From NCBI RefSeq assembly GCF_947496725.1, contig NZ_CANMDS010000002.1, positions 124,001-188,000 of the forward strand: a DNA stretch of 64,000 nucleotides, in the 5' to 3' direction. The position numbers were made by a program, and so were the translations under genes. The notes below the pieces were generated by a model. It saw only the letters and a program-made list of their open reading frames with translations. It ran no database searches and was not told where the DNA came from. Below are positions 42,223 to 50,408 of this stretch, piece by piece. Source of the stretch: an uncultured Dokdonia sp. (GTDB lineage: Bacteria > Bacteroidota > Bacteroidia > Flavobacteriales > Flavobacteriaceae). How positions within the stretch are numbered: position 1 is the first letter of the stretch; each line of letters begins with the position of its first letter.

Positions 42223-44070
42223 CTACTCTACCGTAACAGACTTTGCAAGGTTACGTGGCTGGTCTACGTTTTTATCAAGCATCAAAGCGATGTGATAAGA
42301 CAGTAATTGCAGCGGTATGGTTGCAAGTATAGGTGTGAGTGGCTCAAGTGTTTCTGGTATTTCGATAATGTGATCTGCAAGGCGTTTTACCTCTGTATCA
42401 CCTTCTGTAACAATACCTATTATTTTACCACTACGTGCTTTAATCTCTTCAATATTACTTACCACTTTCTCATAATGGCCTTTTCTCATAGCGATTACAA
42501 AAACTGGCATCATCTCGTCAATAAGAGCGATAGGCCCGTGCTTCATCTCTGCAGCTGGGTATCCCTCTGCGTGTATGTATGAGATTTCTTTGAGCTTTAA
42601 CGCTCCTTCTAGCGCTACTGGAAAGTTGTATCCACGACCTAGGTAAAGTGCATTAGGCGCATCTTTATATTGTGCTGCCACAAGCTCTGCCTGATCGTTA
42701 CACTTAAGAGCTTTCTCTACCTTTCCAGGTATTCTCTCTAGTTCTTGAAGGTAACTTCTAAACTCTGACTCTGCCATCTTACCTGTAGCTTGCGCTAGCC
42801 TAAGTGCGATAAGCGTAAGAATGGTAATCTGTGTTGTAAATGCCTTTGTAGATGCAACCCCTATTTCTGGACCTGCGTGTGTATAAGCCCCAGCATCAGT
42901 TATTCTAGATATAGATGAACCTACTACGTTACAAATTCCAAATACAAATGCTCCTTGTTTTTTGGCAAGTTTAATAGCCGCCATTGTATCTGCTGTTTCT
43001 CCACTTTGTGAGATAGCAATTACCACATCATCTTTAAAGACAACCGGATTACGATATCTAAACTCTGAAGCATACTCAACCTCTACAGGAACGCGAGCAA
43101 ATTCTTCAAAAATATACTCGGCCACAAGACCTGCGTGCCAAGAAGTACCACAGGCAATAATGATAATACGACGAGCGTTTTTAAACTTCTCGATATTATC
43201 ATCAATACCTGCCATTTTTATAATACCTTCTTTTACAAGCATACGCCCACGGAAGGTATCTTTAATAGCTTGAGGCTGCTCATAAATTTCCTTAAGCATA
43301 AAGTGATCATAACCACCTTTTTCTATTTGCTCAAGATTAAGCTGAAGCTCCTCTATATACGGATCAACTAAAGAGTCATCTTTAATCTTACGTACTTTTA
43401 ATTTTTTATGATTGCGTATTACCGCCATCTCACCATCTTTAAGATAGATGGTTTTCTTTGTATACTCGATAAAAGGAGTCGCATCTGATGCAATGAAAAA
43501 CTCATCTTCTCCCACGCCAATCGCAAGCGGACTTCCTAATCTTGCCACAACAATCTCGTCTGGCTTCGTCTTATCAAATACTGCAATTGCATAAGCACCT
43601 ATAGTTTGATTAAGCGCTATTTGCACAGCCTTACCAAGCTTTACACCTTCGTTTTTCTTGACATCCTCTATTAAGTTAACAAGAACTTCTGTATCAGTAT
43701 CAGAATCAAAGGTATAGCCACGCTTAATAAGCTCTTGACGTAGCGGATCGTAGTTTTCAATAATACCATTATGTATTATTACTAAATCTCCAGAATTTGA
43801 AAAGTGAGGGTGAGAGTTAACATCGTTAGGCACTCCGTGAGTGGCCCATCTTGTATGACCTATTCCTATACCACCAGTTGTAGTAATATCTGCTTCGAGC
43901 TTAGCTCGTAAGTCTGCAACTTTTCCTTTTGTTTTAGAAAATTTAACGTCAGTTCCATCATATAGTGCTATACCTGCACTATCATAACCTCTGTATTCAA
44001 GCCTTTCTAAACCCTGTACTACTACAGGGTATGCTTCTCTATGACCTATGTAACCTACAATTCCGCACAT
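42223..44070 (-). CDS. glmS: Glutamine-fructose-6-phosphate aminotransferase (isomerizing)
   Basis: A 615-residue enzyme making glucosamine-6-phosphate for peptidoglycan and LPS. Cys2 of MCGIVGYIG is the glutaminase nucleophile. The glutaminase domain (GHTRWATHGVPNDVNSHPH, HNGIIENY) is followed by two SIS domains (ACGTSWHAGLVAEY, ISQSGETADT, STKAFTTQ) and the C-terminal DQPRNLAKSVTVE. It lies 15 bp after the DUF4270 gene in the same direction. Confidence 0.97.
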   Translation of the reverse strand: MCGIVGYIGHREAYPVVVQGLERLEYRGYDSAGIALYDGTDVKFSKTKGKVADLRAKLEADITTTGGIGIGHTRWATHGVPNDVNSHPHFSNSGDLVIIHNGIIENYDPLRQELIKRGYTFDSDTDTEVLVNLIEDVKKNEGVKLGKAVQIALNQTIGAYAIAVFDKTKPDEIVVARLGSPLAIGVGEDEFFIASDATPFIEYTKKTIYLKDGEMAVIRNHKKLKVRKIKDDSLVDPYIEELQLNLEQIEKGGYDHFMLKEIYEQPQAIKDTFRGRMLVKEGIIKMAGIDDNIEKFKNARRIIIIACGTSWHAGLVAEYIFEEFARVPVEVEYASEFRYRNPVVFKDDVVIAISQSGETADTMAAIKLAKKQGAFVFGICNVVGSSISRITDAGAYTHAGPEIGVASTKAFTTQITILTLIALRLAQATGKMAESEFRSYLQELERIPGKVEKALKCNDQAELVAAQYKDAPNALYLGRGYNFPVALEGALKLKEISYIHAEGYPAAEMKHGPIALIDEMMPVFVIAMRKGHYEKVVSNIEEIKARSGKIIGIVTEGDTEVKRLADHIIEIPETLEPLTPILATIPLQLLSYHIALMLDKNVDQPRNLAKSVTVE

Positions 44071-44085
44071 ATGTAATTTTATTTT

Positions 44086-45864
44086 TTAAAGTCCTAATGC
44101 TATACCACAAGGGCTAGTAGGATCTATTTCTTCTGTTAATGTGTAAAAAATTCTTAGTCTCAAACGTTTTTCTTCGTCTGGACTCGCACTACCGTGAAGT
44201 ATCGTTCCTTCTGGAGAGATAACAGAAGACAATGGCACTCTTTGACCATCTTCTAAATCTCCCGTACCACCTATAAGTGCAGTATTCTCAAGTGTTACAT
44301 TTTGAGAAACAGCAAGTGCTAGTCGAACATTTGTGGAATCGTTTTGAACAATGTCATTTATATGCTGTGTTACTCTAATTTTATAACTCACTCCATCACT
44401 ATCTAGATCTCCTTCTGTCTCACGTGTAAGTCTTCCTAAGTGATTAACACGAGTATCCACAGGGCCTATAGCTCCAGTTGTAACATCTATAGCAGCATCT
44501 AAAAGTGTACTATTATTTTCATAATCATAAATAAAGAGACGTTCTGGCTCTAATTGCCCAGCACCCGTATCTGCTAAATCTTCTTGATCTACATAAAATG
44601 TGAGGTTTGCCTCATTGATTAAAATATTACAAGAACGTAATGCCTCTAGTTGATCTGCAACACCATCTGCATCTGCATCTGCCCCAAATAAATCTATAAG
44701 TGCAATAGAACCGTCACCACCTTTCAGATATAAATTTTCTTCTCCATCTACCGTATTCTGGCTATCATTAAAAGTTGTTGTACCTATAGGACTTATTCCA
44801 AAGTCGTTTGTGTAACCTATAGCACGCACACCATTTAAAGAGAGTGATATATCACCCTTACCATCATCTGTAGACTCACCAGGCTCACCAGAGTCATCAT
44901 CTCCTTCAAAGCTATAATATATAGTAACATCTACCCCTGTAAGGTTGAATAAGATAGTACTTCCTTTATCATCAATAGCCTCTGCCTTAAAATAAAGACC
45001 TCTAAAATAATCGTTGAATGTATTACTATTAAGAAGCACTCCAGTATTTTCTTGGTTTATAATTGCTTCTTGCCAGTAGGCTACCACATCTGCACCAACT
45101 GTAGTCGTATTATCATAAGACAATCTTATTCTTGGGCTTAATCTATCTGAAACTTCAAATTCTGGATCTTCTGGTATGTTTCCATCATCATCAAGAACTG
45201 GCTCTTTAAGAACAAGCTCCTCTGCGCTTGGCACAAAACCTTCTTCCATCTCCCCATCACTATTAACATCTCTTACTTCAAACAGCAAATCCCCCTCTAA
45301 ACCAGCAAAATCTCCAATCTCATTAGAAAAATATAATGCTGCATCTTCAAAATCTGAATTTGGATCTAAGCTATTTAAAAAGAAATTAGACCTATATACA
45401 GATAATTTCATCTGTCCAGGTGTATTTCCAAATATAGAATCTATTGTATACGTAGAAGCTCCATCATCATCTGTACCTTCATTAGTAGCAAAGTATGCTA
45501 GTGAAAATACTACTGAATCAATTACAGTAGGATTGTCTACGGTATTATCTCCAAAATCCGGATTAGTACGAGACAAAGCAACTTGTGAAAGGAAATTGCT
45601 AGTTGTAGATCCATACGTAGGATCGTTGTAATAACCTACAACCCCAATTTGAGAACCATTAGTCTGCACTCCATTAAAACCAGAAGCATCTGCATAGTTG
45701 CGGCTATATGCTGCAATATCAAAATCTTGAGCTACCTCTGTCTCAAAATTTACTTGCCCTACAATGTCAGTTCCTATAGAACCAAACTCATCTTCACAAG
45801 ATATAATCAATAATGCAAGACCCACTACTGCAAGTGCTTGCTTAAATAATTTATTCAATTTCAT
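44086..45864 (-). CDS. DUF4270 family outer-membrane lipoprotein
   Basis: A 592-residue protein with lipoprotein signal LALLIISCEDEFGSIGTD (lipobox cysteine near 23). The mature part is rich in Asp, Gly, Thr and beta-like stretches and matches DUF4270, a Bacteroidetes-specific family of exported proteins. Several DxDxDG-type calcium-like loops occur (DADADGVADQL near residue 390). The function is unknown, perhaps related to the cell surface or S8-type processing. It lies ten bases after the glycogen-synthase-like gene and 15 bp before glmS. Confidence 0.85.
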   Translation of the reverse strand: MKLNKLFKQALAVVGLALLIISCEDEFGSIGTDIVGQVNFETEVAQDFDIAAYSRNYADASGFNGVQTNGSQIGVVGYYNDPTYGSTTSNFLSQVALSRTNPDFGDNTVDNPTVIDSVVFSLAYFATNEGTDDDGASTYTIDSIFGNTPGQMKLSVYRSNFFLNSLDPNSDFEDAALYFSNEIGDFAGLEGDLLFEVRDVNSDGEMEEGFVPSAEELVLKEPVLDDDGNIPEDPEFEVSDRLSPRIRLSYDNTTTVGADVVAYWQEAIINQENTGVLLNSNTFNDYFRGLYFKAEAIDDKGSTILFNLTGVDVTIYYSFEGDDDSGEPGESTDDGKGDISLSLNGVRAIGYTNDFGISPIGTTTFNDSQNTVDGEENLYLKGGDGSIALIDLFGADADADGVADQLEALRSCNILINEANLTFYVDQEDLADTGAGQLEPERLFIYDYENNSTLLDAAIDVTTGAIGPVDTRVNHLGRLTRETEGDLDSDGVSYKIRVTQHINDIVQNDSTNVRLALAVSQNVTLENTALIGGTGDLEDGQRVPLSSVISPEGTILHGSASPDEEKRLRLRIFYTLTEEIDPTSPCGIALGL

Positions 45865-45873
45865 AGCAACTAT

Positions 45874-46686
45874 CTATTCTTCTAAAACTTGGGCTGTGTA
45901 AAAATCTTCGTAAGCCTGAGGAAACTCCTCCTTCTTCTTATACGGTAGAACAGGGATTTTAGTCGTATTTAAAATCTTAAGTAAATCTTCGTTTAAGTCT
46001 TGTGAACCTATAATAGCAGCATCACTGTTCTTAATAGTCACCTTCATTAAGTTCTCATACGTAGGATCTTCAAGCTCTTTAATCGTTTCTGGATCAACTC
46101 CATCAAAAGCAACTTTGTTGAGCAACTCACTATTTAATGAACCTTCAAAACCTTGATTATACACAGATGTTACAATCTTACTTTGCGCAAACAACGGCTC
46201 ACTAGCATAATATTGCTTCAAGTATAATGGTAATAAAGACGCTAGCCATCCTTGAACGTGTATAATATCTGGAGCCCAGTTTAATTTCTTAACCGTCTCC
46301 ACCACTCCTTTTGCAAAGAAAATAGCACGCTCATCATTGTCTGGAAAAAGATTTCCATCTTCATCCGTAAACGTAGCTTTACGCTTAAAATATTCTTCGT
46401 TATCTATAAAGTAAACCTGAATACGTTCTTTAGGTATAGATGCAACTTTGATTATAAGTGGCATGTCAAAATCATTGATCACAAGATTCATTCCTGATAG
46501 CCTAATCACTTCGTGTAGTTGGTGCCTGCGCTCATTAATATTGCCGTAGCGAGGCATAAATATGCGTATTTGCCCTCCCTTGGAATTAACCATTTGAGGA
46601 GCTTCAAACGACATAGAGGCAATCTCGGTCTCTGGTAGATAAGGAATCACTTCAGATGACACGTACAATATCCTCTTATCTTTCAT
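45874..46686 (-). CDS. Glycogen/starch synthase-like protein, N-terminal GT-B half only
   Basis: A 270-residue protein resembling only the N-terminal (acceptor) Rossmann half of glycogen synthase GT5: ILYVSSEVIPYLPE, GGQIRIFMPRYGNINERRHQ, NDERAIFFAKGVVE, and APDIIHVQGWLASLLPLYL. The C-terminal ADP-glucose-binding half is missing and the KxGG(L) ADP-glucose loop reads ETEIASM. It is therefore unlikely to be a glycogen synthase. It is divergent from panC and first in a transcript with DUF4270 and glmS. A TACTTTTG box lies 40 nt upstream. Confidence 0.75.
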   Translation of the reverse strand: MKDKRILYVSSEVIPYLPETEIASMSFEAPQMVNSKGGQIRIFMPRYGNINERRHQLHEVIRLSGMNLVINDFDMPLIIKVASIPKERIQVYFIDNEEYFKRKATFTDEDGNLFPDNDERAIFFAKGVVETVKKLNWAPDIIHVQGWLASLLPLYLKQYYASEPLFAQSKIVTSVYNQGFEGSLNSELLNKVAFDGVDPETIKELEDPTYENLMKVTIKNSDAAIIGSQDLNEDLLKILNTTKIPVLPYKKKEEFPQAYEDFYTAQVLEE

Positions 46687-46725
46687 ATATGTAAAATTAG
46701 GTTGTTATTCTATTCAAAAAACACG

Positions 46726-46733
46726 CAAAAGTA
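46726..46733 (-). promoter_or_regulatory. -7 element (TACTTTTG) of the GT5-like gene
   Basis: Exact TAnnTTTG on the minus strand; divergent from the panC box 32 bp away. Confidence 0.5.
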
Positions 46734-46764
46734 CGAATTTTTACGCACTTAGGGTTAATATTAG

Positions 46765-46772
46765 TAAGTTTG
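46765..46772 (+). promoter_or_regulatory. -7 element (TAAGTTTG) of panC
   Basis: Exact TAnnTTTG on the plus strand, 23 nt before the GTG start of panC. Confidence 0.5.
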
Positions 46773-46795
46773 CACCCCGTTAAAATTTTGGTAAA

Positions 46796-47644
46796 GTGCA
46801 AGCAATCACAGCTCATAATCAGATTTCTAAAATCGTCAGTCAAGCAAAAGCGCAAGGTAAAACCGTAGGTTTTGTACCCACAATGGGTGCATTACATAAT
46901 GGCCACGCCTCACTAATAGACTATGCACTCAAAGACTGTGCCCTTATTGTGGTAAGTATTTTTGTAAACCCCACGCAGTTTAATAACGCCACAGATCTAG
47001 AAAAGTATCCCAGAACCATAGAAAAGGATCTCGCATTCTTATCTCACTATGGATCTAAAGTCGCTGTTTACAATCCTTCACCAGAAGAAACCTATGGCAA
47101 TAAAGTGTCTTCAAAGGGGTATGATTTTGGCCATTTAGAAACCGTAATGGAAGGAGAGCATCGCCCAGGACATTTTGATGGTGTAGGTACTGTTTTGAAT
47201 ATTCTTTTTAGACAAGTTAATCCTCATAAGGCATATTTTGGCGAAAAAGATTTCCAACAACTCACCATTGTGCGCAAGCTCGTTGAAATAGAAAATCTGG
47301 ATTTAGAAATTGTAGGTTGCCCCATACATCGTCAAGAAGATGGACTCGCTATGAGTAGTAGAAACTCGCGACTTACAAAGCATCAACTAGAGATTGCACC
47401 CTTTATTTACGAGTCTTTAACATATGCTAGAAAGAACTTCAACAATCTTTCGGCACGAGAATTAAAAACATATATCGAGTCTATTTACAAAGAAAAGGAC
47501 GGACTGGAACTGGAGTATTTTGAGATCGTAAATGTTAAAAATCTTCGTACGCTTTCGCGAAAGCGTAAAAATCAACAATATCGAGCTTTCCTTGCCGTTT
47601 ATGCTGGCGAGGTGAGACTTATAGATAACATCGCTTTAAATTAA
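46796..47644 (+). CDS. panC: Pantothenate synthetase
   Basis: A 282-residue ligase joining pantoate and beta-alanine with ATP. It starts at GTG. Class I-like nucleotidyl motifs are VGFVPTMGALHNGHASLI and GLAMSSRNSRLT (KMSKS-like). Also present are FVNPTQFN, FDGVGTVLNILF and YFGEKDFQQLTIVRKL. A palindrome copy (47550-47565) encodes TLSRKRKNQ near the C terminus. panD, which provides beta-alanine, follows after 24 bp with its own -7 box. Confidence 0.96.
   Translation: MQAITAHNQISKIVSQAKAQGKTVGFVPTMGALHNGHASLIDYALKDCALIVVSIFVNPTQFNNATDLEKYPRTIEKDLAFLSHYGSKVAVYNPSPEETYGNKVSSKGYDFGHLETVMEGEHRPGHFDGVGTVLNILFRQVNPHKAYFGEKDFQQLTIVRKLVEIENLDLEIVGCPIHRQEDGLAMSSRNSRLTKHQLEIAPFIYESLTYARKNFNNLSARELKTYIESIYKEKDGLELEYFEIVNVKNLRTLSRKRKNQQYRAFLAVYAGEVRLIDNIALN
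47550..47565. repeat. Repeated palindrome, intragenic (panC 3' end)
   Basis: Perfect core read as TLSRKR. Confidence 0.95.
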
Positions 47645-47656
47645 ACACCTTATTAT

Positions 47657-47664
47657 TACCTTTG
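47657..47664 (+). promoter_or_regulatory. -7 element (TACCTTTG) four bases before panD
   Basis: Exact TAnnTTTG with a 4-nt spacer to ATG; predicts a leaderless panD mRNA in addition to panC read-through. Confidence 0.5.
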
Positions 47665-47668
47665 CACT

Positions 47669-48019
47669 ATGCTAGTAAATGTTGTAAAATCAAAAATACA
47701 CCGCGTTAAAGTAACGGGTGCAGAACTACACTATATAGGAAGTATTACCATAGATGAAGATCTTATGGATGCCTCAAAAATTATAGAAGGAGAACGAGTT
47801 CAAATTGTAAATGTGACTAATGGTGAACGTCTTGAAACGTATGCTATCCCGGGACCACGTAACAGTGGAGAAATCACTCTTAATGGCGCAGCTGCTCGTA
47901 AGGTTGCAAAGGGAGACATTCTCATCCTTATCACCTATGCGTTTATGGAACTAGATGAAGCTAAGGAATTTAAACCTACGCTTTGTTTTCCTAATGAAGA
48001 GACTAACTTACTTAAGTAA
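47669..48019 (+). CDS. panD: Aspartate 1-decarboxylase proenzyme
   Basis: A 116-residue pyruvoyl-dependent enzyme. Self-cleavage between Gly24 and Ser25 ([10 protein letters not shown]) creates the pyruvoyl group. [33 protein letters not shown], and [26 protein letters not shown] are characteristic. It makes beta-alanine for panC. It is followed four bases later by the flippase-like gene. Confidence 0.96.
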   Translation: MLVNVVKSKIHRVKVTGAELHYIGSITIDEDLMDASKIIEGERVQIVNVTNGERLETYAIPGPRNSGEITLNGAAARKVAKGDILILITYAFMELDEAKEFKPTLCFPNEETNLLK

Positions 48020-48022
48020 GCA

Positions 48023-48979
48023 TTGTCTACAAAAAAACATACAGGCCTTGTGCTTAAAATTATACTCCCACTCGTGGGAGTTTTTTTGGTCTGGTATCAA
48101 CTTAGTAAAATGAGTAGTGCGGAGCGCAGTGATATGTGGGAGGCTATAAAAACAGTAGACCCTATATGGATAATTATCTCATTACTTTTTGGGTTATTTA
48201 GTCATCTTTCAAGAGCTTATCGCTGGAAATTTCTTTTAGAACCCTTAGGCTATAAACCAAGATTACGATCAAGCTTTATGGCTATTCTCATAGGCTACTT
48301 TGCAAACACCTTTATTATTCGATCTGGAGAAGTACTACGAGGAGTGTCGCTGTCACGCACGGATAACATACCATTTGAAAAAGCTTTTGGAACTATTGTA
48401 GCAGAGCGCATTGCAGACTTGATTGTACTTCTCTTAGTTATGGCTACTGCGATTGCCTTACAGTCTACTGCTCTTGTTTCTTATTTTAAAGAAAATGCAA
48501 ATCCTACAGGTTTTATCATACTACTTATTTTAGGAATTACGGCTGGAATCGCTGGGTTAAGATTGCTTAAAACTTCTTCTCATCCATTTATTAAAAAGAT
48601 AAGAGATTTTGGCCTTGGCCTTTTAGATGGTATTAAGAGCATACTCAAAATGGAGCATAATAGTGCTTTTATTTTTCACACCATCTTTATATGGCTTATG
48701 TATATAGGAATGTTCTGGGTGATGAAATTTACAGTGCCAGGTATCGCAAGCGCACCACTAGGGGTAATTCTCGCCTCTTTTGTAATAGGAGCATTTGCTA
48801 TGAGTGCGACTAATGCTGGTATGGGTGTTTACCCTATAGCAATGGGTGCTATTTTTACATTCTTTGGGTATGAAGATGGAGTCATTTTTGGATGGTTACT
48901 CTGGGGTACTCAAACTATTTTTAACGTTGTAGTAGGAGGTATTTGTGCCTTAATAGTGCTCATATTCAATAAACGCTAA
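48023..48979 (+). CDS. Lysylphosphatidylglycerol synthase-type (UPF0104/YbhN) flippase-like membrane protein
   Basis: A 318-residue polytopic protein with about seven to eight helices. It matches the LPG_synthase_TM/UPF0104 family: SLLFGLFSHLSRAYRWKFLL, GYFANTFIIRSGEVLRG and FGTIVAERIADLIVLLL are the hallmark blocks. There is no catalytic GNAT-like domain. The start is TTG, four bases after panD, so it is co-expressed with pan genes although the link is probably only positional. It likely moves lipid-linked substrates. Confidence 0.82.
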   Translation: MSTKKHTGLVLKIILPLVGVFLVWYQLSKMSSAERSDMWEAIKTVDPIWIIISLLFGLFSHLSRAYRWKFLLEPLGYKPRLRSSFMAILIGYFANTFIIRSGEVLRGVSLSRTDNIPFEKAFGTIVAERIADLIVLLLVMATAIALQSTALVSYFKENANPTGFIILLILGITAGIAGLRLLKTSSHPFIKKIRDFGLGLLDGIKSILKMEHNSAFIFHTIFIWLMYIGMFWVMKFTVPGIASAPLGVILASFVIGAFAMSATNAGMGVYPIAMGAIFTFFGYEDGVIFGWLLWGTQTIFNVVVGGICALIVLIFNKR

Positions 48980-49023
48980 ATTTTTTACTACTTTAGGGCT
49001 TAGTAATCTAAAACAAGCCCCAA

Positions 49024-50169
49024 ATGAAATTACGTTTTTTTACACTCATTATCAGTATTTTAAGCCTCCCCCTATTTGCTCAAATAGACTACAAAGAGCT
49101 TTCCTCAGATATTTTAGCAGAGACGAGACAACTTAAAATACAGCTACCTCGTAATTACGAGGGCAATGTCGATAAAACCTACCCTATCATCATTGTTATG
49201 GACGGTGATTATCTTTTTGAGCCCGTTGCTGGTAATGTAGATTACTACAGCTACTGGGAAGAAATGCCACAGGTAATAGTTGTAGGCATTAATCAAGTAG
49301 ATAGCCGTAATGACGACACCTATTATGATGAGGCGAGCAATTTACCCTCAGACACTGGCGCTTCGTTTTTTGAATTTATAGGGCTAGAGTTAATGCCTTA
49401 TCTAGATAAAAACTATAGAACCAGTACTTTTAGAATTGCCGTAGGTCACGATCTCACAGCAAATTTTATGAACTACTACCTTATGAAAGACCCAGCACTC
49501 TTTCAAGGATATATATCTCTTAGCCCAGACATCGCTCCTCAAATGGAAGAACGACTTACTGCTAGGTTAGGAGCCATCGATCAAAAGCTCTTTTATTACC
49601 TCGCTACTGGAACCGAAGATATAGGAGCCCTACGCAACTCTATTATCCAGCTAGACGGCCAGATTAAACAAGTTAAGAATGAAAGCTTGCAATACAATTT
49701 TGACAATTTTGAAGGAGCAACCCATTATTCTCTTGTGGGTAGAGCTATACCAAAGGCATTAGAGCAAATGTTTTCTGTATATAGACCTATAAGTAAGACA
49801 GAATACAAAGAACGCTTACTCAAAAGCGACGCTCCCTACGATTATCTTATAGACAAATACACCACCGTAAAAGATCTTTTTGGACTAGATGACCCTATAC
49901 GTATTAATGATTACGTAGCTACAGCTACTGCATTAGAAAAAAAGGCAGACTGGACGGGGCTTGCAAACCTGGGGCAACTAGCTAGAAAACAATATCCAGA
50001 GACTATGCTAGGTAATTACTACCTAGCTTTATCTCTTGAAAAGGCTGGGGAACCTAAGAAAGCGATGCGCACTTATCAAAATGCATACCTATTAGAAGAA
50101 GTTTCTTTTCTTACTAAAGATCTTATGCTTGATCGAGCTGATAAAATAAAAGAGGATTTTGGATACTAA
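49024..50169 (+). CDS. Esterase-D-like alpha/beta-hydrolase with Ser-to-Asp nucleophile change and TPR tail
   Basis: A 381-residue exported protein (signal MKLRFFTLIISILSLPLFAQ). The core resembles the enterochelin-esterase/esterase D family: LKIQLPRNYEGN, YPIIIVMDGDYLF, VIVVGINQVDSRNDDTY, LMPYLDKNYRTS. The nucleophile elbow, normally GHSxGG, reads GHDLTA with Asp143 replacing Ser. The C-terminal part (about 300-375) is TPR-like (LGNYYLALSLEKAGEPKKAMRTYQNAYLLE). It is probably a catalytically altered or binding protein rather than an esterase. It lies upstream of the 7TM regulator but has its own terminator. Confidence 0.8.
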   Translation: MKLRFFTLIISILSLPLFAQIDYKELSSDILAETRQLKIQLPRNYEGNVDKTYPIIIVMDGDYLFEPVAGNVDYYSYWEEMPQVIVVGINQVDSRNDDTYYDEASNLPSDTGASFFEFIGLELMPYLDKNYRTSTFRIAVGHDLTANFMNYYLMKDPALFQGYISLSPDIAPQMEERLTARLGAIDQKLFYYLATGTEDIGALRNSIIQLDGQIKQVKNESLQYNFDNFEGATHYSLVGRAIPKALEQMFSVYRPISKTEYKERLLKSDAPYDYLIDKYTTVKDLFGLDDPIRINDYVATATALEKKADWTGLANLGQLARKQYPETMLGNYYLALSLEKAGEPKKAMRTYQNAYLLEEVSFLTKDLMLDRADKIKEDFGY

Positions 50170-50188
50170 GTAGTGTAAAAAATAATAA

Positions 50189-50201
50189 CGCTTTCGCGAA
50201 A
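50189..50201. repeat. Degenerate palindrome copy after the esterase-like gene
   Basis: CGCTTTCGCGAAA with the right arm replaced by A-rich sequence, 19 bp after the stop. Confidence 0.8.
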
Positions 50202-50206
50202 AAAAT

Positions 50207-50242
50207 AAAAAGCTACCCACTATTAATGAATAGCTTTTTTTT
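50207..50242 (+). terminator. Rho-independent terminator of the esterase-like gene
   Basis: AAAAAGCTA / TAGCTTTTT stem with a 15-nt loop followed by T8. Confidence 0.6.
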
Positions 50243-50247
50243 ACACA

Positions 50248-50338
50248 TACATTTCAGTCCCTCAAATGAAATGTATACCCCAAAAATCTTAAAAATCACA
50301 AATTATCGACCTATACTTTAGGTATAGTTTTTACCTAA
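50248..50338. promoter_or_regulatory. Three inverted repeats upstream of the 7TM-LuxR gene
   Basis: TACATTTCA-N10-TGAAATGTA (50248-50275), CTATAC-N5-GTATAG (50311-50327), and TTAGGTA-N7-TACCTAA (50318-50338), the last two overlapping. They are candidates for autoregulator binding. No gene is seen in 50170-50408. Confidence 0.45.
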
Positions 50339-50408
50339 ACCACTGTCTTTTGTACAAAAACCCCACTTTTTTACAAAAAAAGTAACCATTACTAACAAGC
50401 CCCTTGAT

